DNA of 64,000 nt from Paenibacillus sp. 453mf. Its GTDB lineage: Bacteria; Bacillota; Bacilli; Paenibacillales; Paenibacillaceae. Position 1 is the first letter of the stretch; each line of letters begins with the position of its first letter. The position numbers and the translations under genes are program-made. Of this stretch, positions 8,518 to 19,400 are shown one piece after another. The notes beneath the pieces are model-generated. The model was not told the origin of the DNA and did not search any database. It saw only the letters and a list, made by a program, of their open reading frames with translations. The stretch is from the NCBI RefSeq assembly GCF_900116105.1, contig NZ_FPAC01000004.1, positions 1 through 64,000 of the forward strand. The letters are read 5' to 3'.

Positions 8518-9027
8518 CTAACTCAAGTACCGATTACGGATGACTCCCATGTGATGAAGTTCGTGTCCCGCGATACCGTACGCGATGGCGCGTGCCGTAA
8601 TGTTGACGTTGTTGGCTGTACCGTTTCGAGACCAGGCATCCACCGGTAACCCGCGCAGCAGCGTGATCGTCGATTGCCGTACGGCCCTGTAGTCTTCGGC
8701 CAATTGCGCGATTGTCCAGCTTCCGAATGGAGGTATGAACAGCTCTTGGTCGAAACCGGGCAGAGGCGTCTGGTCTCCTCTAGCAAACCGGAGCAGGCGG
8801 TAGGTCATAATGCGTTCCGCGTCCGCAATGTGGCCCACGACTTCTTTTAGCGTCCATTTCCCTTCCGCATAACGATACGCGCCCTGGCTTTCAGTCAACG
8901 ATGCCAGCAGTTCGGTCATTTGCTTTTCCTGAGCGAGCAGAATGTCGATGATGCTGCCTTCCGGCACCAACCGGATATACTCGCCGATGTCTCCGGAATA
9001 TTCTTCTTCTGACGGTCTTTGGTTCAT
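8518..9027 (-). CDS. DinB/YfiT-type putative metalloenzyme
   Basis: This 169-residue protein is a four-helix DinB-like protein. Three conserved histidines are seen: one in the KEVVGHIADAERI helix and two in the C-terminal HELHHMGVI, forming the usual metal site. DinB-like proteins include bacillithiol- or mycothiol-dependent transferases and YfiT-type hydrolases; here a bacillithiol S-transferase role is a reasonable inference, as Bacillota make that thiol. AGAAGGGAG precedes the start ATG. It converges with nothing close and appears G+C-rich relative to neighbours. Confidence 0.82.
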   Translation of the reverse strand: MNQRPSEEEYSGDIGEYIRLVPEGSIIDILLAQEKQMTELLASLTESQGAYRYAEGKWTLKEVVGHIADAERIMTYRLLRFARGDQTPLPGFDQELFIPPFGSWTIAQLAEDYRAVRQSTITLLRGLPVDAWSRNGTANNVNITARAIAYGIAGHELHHMGVIRNRYLS

Positions 9028-9077
9028 AAATGGTGCTCCCTTCTCTATAGAGTTACAGATATAGAAGATTATAACAC

Positions 9078-9272
9078 TTATGCAGCAATAGAGCTTTGAA
9101 AGTAATTATTAGCTGACGGACGATACATTAATATCCGTGCAGTAATTACTGAAACCAAATGAATGATTCGACTAATTCCAAACAACCCAGAATATACTGT
9201 CATTCCAGTAAAGACTTGATCAATTGAATTTCCTTCAAACAACCAAAGAATCGGATCTATCGTCAATCGCAA
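9078..9272 (-). pseudogene. Possible fragment of a small DUF378-like membrane protein
   Basis: The frame (DPILWLFEGNSIDQVFTG, then MTVYSGLFGISRI) resembles the second half of DUF378 membrane proteins. These are about 60-70 residues with a typical WGL-G-F start and an S-R-I-Y-x-L-V-G-L end. A proper first helix is missing: a second frame just upstream begins GTG-AAA-AAA and reads KKFYFFWLVAI, suggesting a frameshift. The assignment rests on weak resemblance. Confidence 0.3.
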
Positions 9273-9353
9273 CGAGCCAAAAGAAATAAAATTTTTTCAC
9301 CTCATGTGGAATACTCTTCTTGATAGGTTCCGATGATCTCTCCTGACGCTTGA

Positions 9354-9533
9354 TCAAAGGAAGCGGTACTATCCCATGTCAACGATCATTGCGTCTACGA
9401 GATGATCCTTCTTCTATTCGGGTACAGGCTTGTGGAGTGGTATCTCCACTCAGAGGATGATGACGAGAAGACAACCCACATCAATACTCTGCAAAAAATC
9501 TATGAATTAAAGAGCAGCCCTATGCAGGTTTGA
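9354..9533 (+). pseudogene. Unidentified gene fragment
   Basis: A frame of 59 codons (EAVLSHVNDHCVYEMILLLF, later DDDEKTTHINTLQKIYELKS) has protein-like composition but no start or ribosome binding site. An in-frame TGA at 9351-9353 precedes it. It is probably the 3' end of a lost gene, ending just before the bidirectional terminator. Family not recognised. Confidence 0.3.
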
Positions 9534-9541
9534 CTCTAAAG

Positions 9542-9591
9542 AAAGAGCTCCGAAAACCCTTGAAGTAGTGGGCTTTCGAAGCTCTTTTTTC
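9542..9591 (-). terminator. Bidirectional terminator between gene remnant and nadE
   Basis: AAAGAGCTCCGAAAACCC (9542-9559) pairs with GGGCTTTCGAAGCTCTTT (9570-9587), with T or A runs on both sides. Confidence 0.75.
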
Positions 9592-9599
9592 ATTACACC

Positions 9600-10418
9600 T
9601 TACTTCCACCATTCATCATATGGAGTAACCGGCAGCTCTCTTTTATGCTGTGAAGCCTTGTAACGCGCTTCGATCTTCGTAACAGAATCCGAATCCACCT
9701 GATTTCCTGTCAGGTAGCTGTCTAGCTCCTCATACGTAATTCCAAGCTCGGTCTCATCTGCTTGCTGAGGCTTATTGTCCAAGAGGTCCGCTGTCGGAGT
9801 CTTTAAATACAAGCGCTCAGAAGCGTTCAACTCTTTAAGCAGCTCCCGTCCTTGCCCCTTCGAAAGTCCAGTGAGTGGAAGAATATCTGCACCCCCATCA
9901 CCAAACTTGGTGAAGAATCCCGTAACCGCTTCTGCTGCGTGATCCGTACCTATGACCAAGGCTCCTCGCTCGCCTGCAAAAGCATATTGCGCAATCATGC
10001 GCATTCTGGCCTTGACGTTTCCTTTGTGATAATCTGCCAGAGCTTCTCCCGAAGCTGAGCTATACTCACTTGCGAATGCATTGACAGGCTCTTCAATATT
10101 AAACACTACCGCATCATCTGGCTGAATAAACTTGAGTGCTTCTATGGCATCTGCCTCATCGAGTTGGGTACCGTAGGGAAGACGAATCGCAGTAAAGCGT
10201 GCTTCGTATCCTTCCTCACGGAGCGATTCAACCGCCAGCTGAGCAAGCCGCCCTGCTAAGGTAGAATCCTGTCCTCCACTGATGCCGAGCACGTATCCTT
10301 TGGCTCCTGTCTTTTTGCAGTAATCCTTCAGGAAATTCACTCTTGCGCTGATCTCTTCACTTGCCACAATACTAGGCTTTACATTCAGTGCTTCCATAAT
10401 TTCTTTTTGTGTATTCAT
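9600..10418 (-). CDS. nadE: NH3-dependent NAD+ synthetase
   Basis: NadE makes NAD+ from deamido-NAD+, ATP and ammonia, the last step of NAD synthesis. The sequence follows Bacillus NadE closely along its length. It has the N-terminal [15 protein letters not shown] segment, the PP-loop [39 protein letters not shown] and the C-terminal [15 protein letters not shown]. Start ATG 10418 is chosen because AGGAGG lies 8 bases upstream; a longer frame to 10493 adds 25 unrelated residues. It follows pncB in the same direction (108-bp gap), so it probably belongs to one NAD salvage operon under the Nudix regulator upstream. Confidence 0.96.
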   Translation of the reverse strand: MNTQKEIMEALNVKPSIVASEEISARVNFLKDYCKKTGAKGYVLGISGGQDSTLAGRLAQLAVESLREEGYEARFTAIRLPYGTQLDEADAIEALKFIQPDDAVVFNIEEPVNAFASEYSSASGEALADYHKGNVKARMRMIAQYAFAGERGALVIGTDHAAEAVTGFFTKFGDGGADILPLTGLSKGQGRELLKELNASERLYLKTPTADLLDNKPQQADETELGITYEELDSYLTGNQVDSDSVTKIEARYKASQHKRELPVTPYDEWWK

Positions 10419-10526
10419 TTCTTGGTTCCTCCTATGTGTGATGTGTAATGAAATGAAATCATTCATATAAGTGATGGTTTTTAATATAGTCATAGCATGA
10501 GCTATTTCGCCACCCGAATGCCCCTC

Positions 10527-12011
10527 CTACTCTTTCATCGCTGCGGCCACTCTTTGCTTCACTTCCTCAATCCGCTTCATTTTATTATCCCAGCATGCCT
10601 TGCTTAGATTAACCGGGTATTCTGCCGGATTCAGTGCCCGCTTATATTCATCCCACAGCAGACCTAGATTACGGATAAGCAGGTCTCGACTCTCTTGGAG
10701 GGTCGGAAGCTTATACACCAATTCCCCGTCTGCAAAAATCGTATGATGAAGCGCTCTGGCTTCAAACTCTGTCACGAATTTACCTATATAAGTATGCACA
10801 GGATGGAACATATGAAGACGTTCTTCCTTGGAGGGGTCCTCATGCTCGAGTGCAATATAGTCGCCTTCCGATTTGCCATTCGTTTTGTTGATAATCCGGT
10901 ACACTTTTTTCCGGCCAGGGGTCGAAATTTTCTCAGGATTTGAACTGATCTTGATCGTATCTGCCATCTGTCCGTTCTCATCCTCAATAGCAATCAGCTT
11001 ATATACTGCACCTAGTGCAGGCTGATCGTAAGCGGTAATAAGCTTGGTTCCTACACCCCAGACATCTATTCGTGCACCTTGTGACTTCAGATTCATGATC
11101 GTTTGTTCATCCAGATCGTTGGATGCGTAGATCTTCGCTTTCGTGTATCCCGCTTCATCCAGCATTCTGCGAGCTTCCTTGGATAGATAAGCCAGGTCCC
11201 CACTGTCTAAACGAATTCCTCTGAAGTTAATCCGGTCACCAAGCTCCTTCGCAACCTGAATCGCCGTAGGTACGCCTGACCTCAGCGTGTCATAAGTATC
11301 AACCAAAAATACACAATCCTGATGAGTTTCTCCATATTTTCGGAATGCCATATATTCGTCCCGGTACGCTTGAACCATCGAATGGGCATGGGTTCCTGCC
11401 ACAGGAATGCCAAACAGCTTCCCTGCTCTCACATTGGAGGTGGCATCAAATCCTGCAAGATAAGCGGCCCGGGTTCCCCATATCGCTGCATCCATCTCCT
11501 GTGCTCTCCGTGTTCCAAATTCGATGCATGAATCGGCTCCAGCAGCCTGCTTGATCCGGGACGCCTTGGTCGCAATGAGCGTTTGGAAGTTAACGATGTT
11601 CAGAATGGCCGTCTCCACGAGCTGTGCTTCTGCGAGCGGTGCCTCAATGCGCATTAACGGTTCGTTCGCGAATACCAGCTCCCCCTCCTGCATCGACTGC
11701 ACTGTACCCGTGAATCTCAATCCTCGCAAATAATCAAGGTAAGCTTCTTCATAACCTTCCTCGCGCAGATACGCAAGATCGCTCTCCGTAAAGGAAAAGC
11801 CCTTCAAATAACGTATTACCCGTTCTAAGCCGGCAAAAACAGCATATCCGTTCTGAAAAGGCAGCTTACGAAAATATACTTCAAAGACGGCTTTGCGCTC
11901 ATGCATATGATCCCGCCAATAAGCCTCTGCCATGTTAATCTGATACTTATCCGTATGCAGTGCCATACTGTCATCCTGATGCTGTAACTGCGTAAGTTCG
12001 ATTTTGTTCAT
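10527..12011 (-). CDS. pncB: Nicotinate phosphoribosyltransferase
   Basis: This 494-residue PncB converts nicotinate and PRPP to nicotinate mononucleotide in the Preiss-Handler salvage route. Family hallmarks are LHTDKYQINMAEAYW at the N-terminus, the GTRRAQ segment with the phosphoribosyl-site Arg, GTHAHSMVQAY (phosphorylated-His region) and FRGIRLDSGDL. GGAGGAATGATACG precedes ATG 12011. Its start overlaps the stop of the damaged pncA-like gene (ATGA), so translation was once coupled to the nicotinamidase. With pncA broken, the enzyme would depend on nicotinate rather than nicotinamide unless another nicotinamidase exists elsewhere. Confidence 0.96.
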   Translation of the reverse strand: MNKIELTQLQHQDDSMALHTDKYQINMAEAYWRDHMHERKAVFEVYFRKLPFQNGYAVFAGLERVIRYLKGFSFTESDLAYLREEGYEEAYLDYLRGLRFTGTVQSMQEGELVFANEPLMRIEAPLAEAQLVETAILNIVNFQTLIATKASRIKQAAGADSCIEFGTRRAQEMDAAIWGTRAAYLAGFDATSNVRAGKLFGIPVAGTHAHSMVQAYRDEYMAFRKYGETHQDCVFLVDTYDTLRSGVPTAIQVAKELGDRINFRGIRLDSGDLAYLSKEARRMLDEAGYTKAKIYASNDLDEQTIMNLKSQGARIDVWGVGTKLITAYDQPALGAVYKLIAIEDENGQMADTIKISSNPEKISTPGRKKVYRIINKTNGKSEGDYIALEHEDPSKEERLHMFHPVHTYIGKFVTEFEARALHHTIFADGELVYKLPTLQESRDLLIRNLGLLWDEYKRALNPAEYPVNLSKACWDNKMKRIEEVKQRVAAAMKE

Positions 12012-12260
12012 CGTATCATTCCTCCATTTCTATAGATCTCTGCAACGAGTGTTCCTGCAAAATGTCCAATTGCCCAATCATGTCCCTCTGTATTGAAGCT
12101 AGCAACCGCATCCTCATGAACAACGAATTGATAGCCTTTATTGTAAGCATCTACTGCTGATCTGCCCAGGTTCACCACAGGTCAGTACACCATCACTAGC
12201 CACAAAATCATGCGTGTAATCAATATGGATGAGGGCTTTCTTTTTATTATTGTTCATCAT
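12008..12260 (-). pseudogene. pncA: Nicotinamidase (isochorismatase-fold) gene with internal deletion
   Basis: The first 34 codons from ATG 12260 (or 12257) read like the start of an isochorismatase-fold hydrolase: KKALIHIDYTHDFVASDG with the catalytic Asp, then CGEPGQI. Directly after this, in another frame, comes the family's C-terminal part: SAVDAYNKGYQFVVHEDAVA, SFNTEGHDWAIGHFAGTLVA. The roughly 100 residues between, including the catalytic Lys and Cys, are missing. AAAGGAG stands before the start, and the last codons overlap the pncB start. Position before pncB and the fold make nicotinamidase the likely original function. It cannot be active. Confidence 0.8.
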
Positions 12261-12295
12261 TAACCAATAACAACTCCTTTATTATTTAATTTAAC

Positions 12296-12318
12296 TATTA
12301 ATTAATTGTTAATTAATA
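12296..12318. promoter_or_regulatory. Perfect AT-rich palindrome before pncA'-pncB
   Basis: TATTAATTAA, a 3-nt centre TTG, then TTAATTAATA form a perfect 10-bp inverted repeat. It lies about 35 bp upstream of the pncA-like start. By position and by the neighbouring NrtR-type gene it may be the operator of that regulator (inference). Confidence 0.5.
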
Positions 12319-12374
12319 AGGTAATAAAAACCTTCTTATGTTACTGCTCATAAGTCCTATCCCCAAATTATCCT

Positions 12375-12410
12375 GGCAGCACTTCACAACCGTTATTGCA
12401 AAGTGCTGCC
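12375..12410 (-). terminator. Strong hairpin after the Nudix regulator
   Basis: GGCAGCACTT (12375-12384) pairs with AAGTGCTGCC (12401-12410). Only a weak T-rich tail follows on the minus strand, so termination may be partial, letting some transcription run into pncA'-pncB-nadE. Confidence 0.5.
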
Positions 12411-12420
12411 GGACAAGGGA

Positions 12421-13197
12421 TTATAGCTTCGCATGATAGATCGACTTATTCAGGGACACGTCTACAAAACGGTATAGCTGTGTCGGCCTTTTCGAAGTTC
12501 TCGTCGTCTTCTGCCCCGCTACTTCCTGAATAAAAGGCAGTGTTTTGATCTTTCTTGCAAAGGCCGCCTCTAACGTAATTGCCGAATCATCCGTGACTGT
12601 AAGCAGAACGGCCTGGAGCTCGGAATACGTGAATTCCGCTGGCAGGAATTGTTTCGCAACCGTTGTCTCAAGCAGCTTCTCCTTAATGACCTGTATTGCG
12701 TCCTTGATAATGATTGCATGATCAAACGCCAGATCGAGCTCAAGCACCTCGCTGACCGAGAACAGCTGAACATCTGCTGCATCGTCATTCGCTTCCCTTG
12801 CGGACAGCTTATGCTCTGGGACGATGGCAAAATGTGCATTCGTGATAATCCAGCCTCTCGGGTCACGACCCGGTTTATCATACACGCCAAAGTGCTCCAG
12901 ATGAATATTCTGTATTCCTGTTTCTTCGTGAAGCTCGCGCTCCGCGCTCTGGAAGGCCGTTTCCTCAGGATCGACAAACCCACCAGGAAGTGCCCATTTC
13001 CCAGCCTCTATATTCGGCTTGCCTTCACTATTTACCATGCTTCTCTGGATCAACATAATTCTTAAATCCATCACCGGGGGTTTGAATTCTTCATTTCGAA
13101 CGGGAACAATCGTGAACACAGCAATGTCTGAAGTATAACCATCCGGTGTTCTATACTTTCTGATATCGTATTGTTCCATTGCTTCTGTGTTAGACAT
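12421..13197 (-). CDS. nrtR: NrtR-type Nudix transcriptional regulator of NAD metabolism
   Basis: This 258-residue protein starts at ATG 13197, preceded by GAGGAG; the frame is open to 13281 but without a better start. It joins an N-terminal Nudix domain (Nudix box GGFVDPEETAFQSAERELHE-ETG near residues 80-103) to a C-terminal winged-helix region (TYSELQAVLLTV to the end). NrtR proteins repress NAD genes and are released by ADP-ribose. The gene sits directly upstream of pncA'-pncB-nadE on the same strand, which fits that role. Palindromes are present before its own start and before the pnc genes. Whether the Nudix domain still hydrolyses substrate cannot be told; its box looks intact. Confidence 0.85.
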   Translation of the reverse strand: MSNTEAMEQYDIRKYRTPDGYTSDIAVFTIVPVRNEEFKPPVMDLRIMLIQRSMVNSEGKPNIEAGKWALPGGFVDPEETAFQSAERELHEETGIQNIHLEHFGVYDKPGRDPRGWIITNAHFAIVPEHKLSAREANDDAADVQLFSVSEVLELDLAFDHAIIIKDAIQVIKEKLLETTVAKQFLPAEFTYSELQAVLLTVTDDSAITLEAAFARKIKTLPFIQEVAGQKTTRTSKRPTQLYRFVDVSLNKSIYHAKL

Positions 13198-13221
13198 GAC
13201 TATAATCTCCTCAAGCAACTT

Positions 13222-13245
13222 ATTAACAATTATCAATTTGTTAAT
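13222..13245. promoter_or_regulatory. Inverted repeat before the nrtR-like gene
   Basis: ATTAACAA (13222-13229) and TTGTTAAT (13238-13245) form an 8-bp inverted repeat with an 8-nt spacer, 25 bp upstream of the start. The TTGTTAAT half also occurs inside the palindrome at 12296-12318, suggesting a common operator and autoregulation (inference). Confidence 0.45.
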
Positions 13246-13374
13246 TGTATTATATGCATGAGGGTAATCAATGTCAACCAAATATTTGAATTAAATCATT
13301 TCGCAGATAACAATCTTCCATCGTATTCGAAAAACAATTGCTTATCCCCTGCCTGATCATATGCGTATAAAAGA

Positions 13375-13408
13375 ACCCCCGGCTTATGTCGTTACACAAG
13401 CCGGGGGT
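13375..13408 (-). terminator. Terminator after the giant SLH protein gene
   Basis: ACCCCCGGCTT (13375-13385) pairs with AAGCCGGGGGT (13398-13408); TTCTTTT follows on the minus strand. Confidence 0.8.
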
Positions 13409-13434
13409 AGTAACTAACTTCATTCTAGCACAAC

Positions 13435-16400
13435 TTATTGATTCAAAATGTTAGCCAGGTTATACATCATTTGTGCACTTTCGGCACGAGTACCCACGCC
13501 AAGCGGCCTGAACTCATCTGCCGAGAAGCCGGTCACCATACCTAACGTATGGGCAGCTTTGATTGCTTGTACGGCCCATTGAGGAGAATCCTTCAGATCT
13601 GTATAGCCAGTATCGCCTGATTCTGGCTTTTCACCTGTTTGGTACGTATATGCACGAACGATCATAGCAGCCATCTCCTGACGAGTAATCCTCTGCCCAG
13701 GAGCAAATGAACCATCTGCATAGCCCTGTACGATCCCTGCTTTCGCTGCCAAGCCTACTTCATCTGCAAACCATTGATCTGAGGATACATCTGTAAAGTC
13801 TTCTTGCGCTTCTCCTTCAAGATCTAGCAATCTTGCCAGCATGGCTGCAAATTCAGCTCTAGTAACTGTACGATTCGGCTCGAAGCGTTCCATGGTCGTG
13901 CCTTCGACAATCTGCCTTGCCGCAAGCTGTTTCACAGCCGATTCCGCCCAATGGCCTGCAGACAGGTCAGCAAACGATTTATTATACTCCATCGCTGCGT
14001 AGAAGCTGAAATGATTCAGCTCTGCTGTAACCCAGCCATTCCGAACCGTTCCGCCTATATAAGTTATGGAACCGTTGCTCTCTCCGTAGTATATTCCGGT
14101 TAAAGCAGGTTCAGCTCCTTCCGGAACAGGAAGTGAAATAACGATAGGCTTCTCGAATTCATTGAGCGTTATTACTTCACCGTTACTTGGCTCTAGGGAC
14201 AGCGTGAGGTCATATGCTGCTCCCATTTGAAGAGCTGCTGCGTACCGGTCTTCTGCCTGACTTAGCCAGGAGGAGACATCGGCATCATTAGCAGCTGCTG
14301 CTCTCAGTACTATGGTGCTGTCTGCCAGCTGTTCATCTGATGCCAGATCAGCAAACCTCCGCAGTACTTCCGATGGAATCGCAACCCTTACGTTATTGGC
14401 CTGAACCGTGATTGTCTTACCTTCGGCAAGCTCGGCTGCCTTGCCCGGTATCACAAGCTCAGTGAATGCATTGCTGCCCATTGAGAATTGAATATGCCCC
14501 TCTGAGCCAAGTGCATTCAGATCTTCCTCTGACACAATAAGGCGACCCGGTGTATCGCTTGCCTCTCCTTCACCGCTGCCATTACTGTTTCCGTTATCTT
14601 CATTGCTTCCATTATCGCTGTTGTCATCATCAGGGTCTGACGCTTCTACACGCAAAGCTTGAGACGCAGACTCGTCTCCATATACCGCCGTAATCACTGT
14701 CTCGCCCGTGTGATGCGTACGGATAACACCATTCGCATCAATTCCAGCCACATTTTTGTTGCTGCTGCTGAATGTCACGCCTTCAGTGACCGCCGATTCA
14801 GTGCCATCACTGTAATAACCATTGACGACAGCCCTTGCTGTGTCATTCAGTTCAAGCTTCAATGGAATGCCTGTGAGCTCAATCCTTTCTAATTGAACTG
14901 CAGGCTTGTCCTCGTAAAACACCGTGAGGGTGAATGCATTGCTAAACTCCCCATACACCGCTGAAATGACCGTTACACCTTCACGTAATGCAGTAATGGT
15001 GCCTTCGGAATCGATTGCCGCCACCGTTTCCTCGCTGCTCGTATATTGCACGCCTTCGGTCAGAGGGTGCAAGCTGTTATCCGTATAGACAGCTTGCGTA
15101 ACTGTTGTCGAAGTTTCACCAACATGGAGCTGTTCCGGACCGGAGATTTGGATGTAGGCAAGTTCAGGCTCTACCTGCTCTTCATTGACCTGCAAATTAT
15201 ATTCATCGGTCAGCCCGGCATATTCTGCCTTAATCTGGACCGTGCCTTCTGCAAGTGCTGATACTACTCCAAGCTCGTCCACCTCAGCTATAGTTGGATC
15301 CGTGCTTTGGTATAGAACGCCTTCCGTTATCGGCATGCGCTCTCCAGAAGCATAGACAGCTTCGACAACCGTCGTATCTGTTTCTCCAGGCTTCAGCCAT
15401 GGTTTCCCTTTAAGCTCGATAGCCACCGGCGCTTCCGACTCGGTAATATGAAGTCTAATATCACCAAATCGATTCGGTGAGGACTTGCTTGTTGCACGAA
15501 TGACAACCTCTCCACTCTTTATTCCTTTCACAACGCCGCTTTCGGAGACCTCAACTAATCCATCTAATCCTTCTTCCAACTGTTCTTCGGATGGTTCCGA
15601 AACGGACCATTCCATATCTTCAGGCAGCATGCCGCTGACACCGAGCTGTAATTCTTCGCCTACTTGAATTTCACTTGTAGGAGCTTCTACAGTATGCGTA
15701 GGATTCTCAAGTACAGCTTTATCCACTAATTCGCCATCGACCGTTTTGGTTGTTACCGTCAGCGTATCTCCGTCCACTTCAACGGAGGAGTACATTTGTA
15801 TCTTTTTATCTACGACAACATTTTGGAAATCCCGCACGGTTCGCTCATAAAACTTCGGACCGGTGGAACCCGGAATAATATACGTCGTACCCTCACGCTC
15901 ACCTACAATTTCCTGGTTATTCAGCGGATAAGTACGTAAATAAATATGATCATGCCCGTTCATGACCAGGTCCACATTATATTTGTCAAACACCGGAGTC
16001 AACGCAGTACGTACATTCTCTGTATCGTAAATGCTCGCATACGGACCGCGGTGGAAGAAGACCAGCTTCCATTGCTTATCCGTATTCTCCAGATCGGCCT
16101 CAAGCCATGCCCTCTGCTCTTCAATATCATATTCACTGTTCAGAACAGAGATATGCATATTTTTATAGTCGAAGGAGTAGTTTGTTCCCTTCTGATTCTC
16201 GGTACCATTCAGCGGATGGTTGAAATGCGCGAGGAAATCCCCGTTCTTCTTCGTACCTGTGACTTCATGGTTACCTACCAGGGTAACAGCTGTAAGATTC
16301 ATCAGCTCTTCTTGGACTACAGAGAACCACCAATTCCATTCCTGCTCCTTGAAGCCATTGTCGACCATATCCCCTACATGAACCATAAATTCGGCATCCG

Positions 16401-19400
16401 GGTGCTCCGCATTAGCGGCATCCATCGTACGGCCCCACAGCTCAAAGCCCGCAAGATCAGCAGCCTGCGAATCCCCGAAAACTAGGAACTTTGTATAATC
16501 ACCTGTATCCGGCGCTGTTGTAAAGGAGCCTTGCTCGCTGTAATGCTCCGCACCATCGCCTACACGATATATGTAAGCCGTTCCTGGCTTCAGCCGGTCT
16601 GCATTCGCTTTATGAACACGAATGGTGCCAATGTCCTGTGTATTAAACAGTTTACTATCGCCGTTCAAACGGATAACGCCCGGCTGATCAAAGCCTGCAA
16701 AGCCGGCTTCTTCTGCGATTTCTACAACCGTTTCATTTACACTTGGATGTGTGTGCCAGTTAAAGCTGCGCGAGGTGGTCGGGTCCTCACCCATGCCGAC
16801 CGAAATATTGTAAGGTGTTTCCGTACCTGCAAGCGCAGAGGTAGTAAATTCCGAAACCAGACTGTGCTGCTGATCTTTAATCGCCTGCACATCATAACTC
16901 TTCAACGCTTCCGTGAGCTGACCTGTACGAAGCTGACCTGATGCATCTGTAACGAGCGTCCCGTCCCCGACTTCAGCTCCATCTGCAAACAGCTTGGCGC
17001 CTTCTACCGGATTGCCATTCTCATCGGTTACTGAAAAGGTGGTAACATAATTTTGCGCGATATTTTCGTCCCATTGAAGTAACAGCTCATGCTTGATCTC
17101 GGACTTCAAGGACGCTCCCCGATAAGATTTCGGCTCAGTCGAATCAATCAGATCGAGCTCGGATGAACGGAAAGCAATTTGATTCATTCCGGAGGCTGTG
17201 CCTTTCACGGTATACGTAATTTGAGCGACGATATCTTCATCAGTGAGAGAAGCCGACTCCAGACCGCTGAACTGCAAGCGAGCGACGCCTGTCTCAGTGT
17301 CAACGGAGTGAGTTAACTGCGATTCCGTCAGCTTATCTCCTTTCTGAACAGAGATGTCTTTAACGAATGCTGTATCGAATCCCAGCTCAAGATGACCGCC
17401 GATCAGCTGATCCACTTGGTCAGCGGAAATATTAACTGTATAAGTATGTCCCGCATATACCTGCTCTGGCGTAGTATAACGGAACTTGGGAGCTCCTGTA
17501 TCTACAGTGAAATTCCATTCCTTAATTGTCTGATTACCGGAAAGATCGCGGACGGCAAGCTTCACCGTATGATAACCGTCCTCGAGCGGTAGCTGCGGCG
17601 TATAACTGATACTGCCTTCCGGCGGATACAGCGTATGCGCTACTTGCTCACCGTCGATATACATCCGGATCTTGTCCGGATCAATAAGGGGCGTTCCGGG
17701 GTGAACCTCTGCATCCCAGCCGGCGTCAGCCGCATGTGCGCGAATGACTGGTGTGCCTGTCGTTACCGTTGTATCTTCAGCTGGGGATAAATCCGTAATG
17801 ACCGGCGGCTCGTGATCCTCGTCAAGCGGGCCGTAAATGGCCCGGATTTGGTCAATATAGATTGCACCTGCCGTCTTTTTGTTATTATTGGTCTCCATGT
17901 AGCGTACCGGCAAGTCCATGGTGAGCGGTGTTGTTTTTCCTGCCGGCACATTGGCCTCAACATACTTCCAGCCTGTCCAATCCACACCATTATCGGCACC
18001 TGTAAAATCAATGGCAAAGTCCGCATTGTTGCCGTCACGTACTTGTGCCCGCAGCCAGTGCTTTTGCCCGTCGCCATATACCCACATTCCAATCTTCTGC
18101 GGGTATCCGGGAATTTGAATATTTTCTGCTTTGCTGTTCGCGGATACATAAGCTCCCGATGTACCTATCTTACCGACAAAATCATAGGAGAGCTTAATCG
18201 AACCGTCCCCCGAACGGATGTAATCCGGGTCAGTATTCAAATCAACCTCGACCGAATTATATGCCGCTCCACTGGCTTTATAGTTCTCGATGCTCTCGAA
18301 CTCTTCGAGCACAACCGGCGGTACCCCTACATTAACCTCCATCGAGGTCTCGATGCCTTTGTAGCTGGCAGTAATAGTACCGGATTGGCCGCCCTCATTC
18401 GTCGAATGAAACACGCCCTTGTCATCAATGGTGCCAATATTACCTTCTACTCGCCACTCCAATACATCATTGCTTAATTGAATGACTTGACCGTCCCGCA
18501 GTGCCGTTACCGTTAGCGTCTCATTAACGCCGGTATTATACGTCTTAATATCATCCGGAAACTGCAGCTCCGTAATCTGATCCACAATCTCCACTTCTGC
18601 CGTACCTTCAAGACCGCCTGCAGATGCGACAACCTGACCCGCTGCGGCATTTTGTCCTGCAATGAATTCCCCGTCTTCTGAAATAGTCCCCAAATCAGGG
18701 GATACCGACCAGGTGATAGCGCCTTCGTGATCAGCTGGATGACCTGCCCGATCAACCGCTGCGGCTGCAAATTTGTAAGAAGAACCCGCCAATACGCGTT
18801 CCTCACCCGGGGTTATAGCCAGCCTCGATGCAGCTTCCTCCGGCGCCGTGTTCACGAGCAGCAGGCCGTTGCCCGTTGCACGCTCACCACCGTCAGATCC
18901 ACGGTTCAGCATCTGCACATCCGATGTGCCCGGCATCCGGGCCACGAATGTAGAAGAACCGCCTCCATCCAGATTCATAGCGTCTACAACGCCAATATCA
19001 GCCAGAATATTAGCAAGCTCCTCTGTAGTCACGCCTTCGCTGAACCCCGGTGCGCGTCCGTCGATCTCAAACAGCACGATGGAGCCATCAGCCTTCGTTC
19101 CAATCGCCGTACGCGGGTGCACGCCCTCTGGACCCACGCCAGATTGAACAACACCGTCCTCTACCAGTGGTCCCTGGCCGCTGATGACCATGCTTGCATC
19201 CTGCCATTCACCATCCAGCTGGAAGCTGGCCGTCAGTTCATCGCCTGCTGCCAGAGAGCTGACAATCGGCAACTTCGTTCCGGATGCAGACAAGACAACG
19301 GTGCCTTCAGCAAGCGGTGCGTCACCTTGGTTCGCCCGAACCTCCAGCACCTTCAGCTTCATGGTTTGTCCACTTTTCACATCCCCTTCCAGCACCTGCA

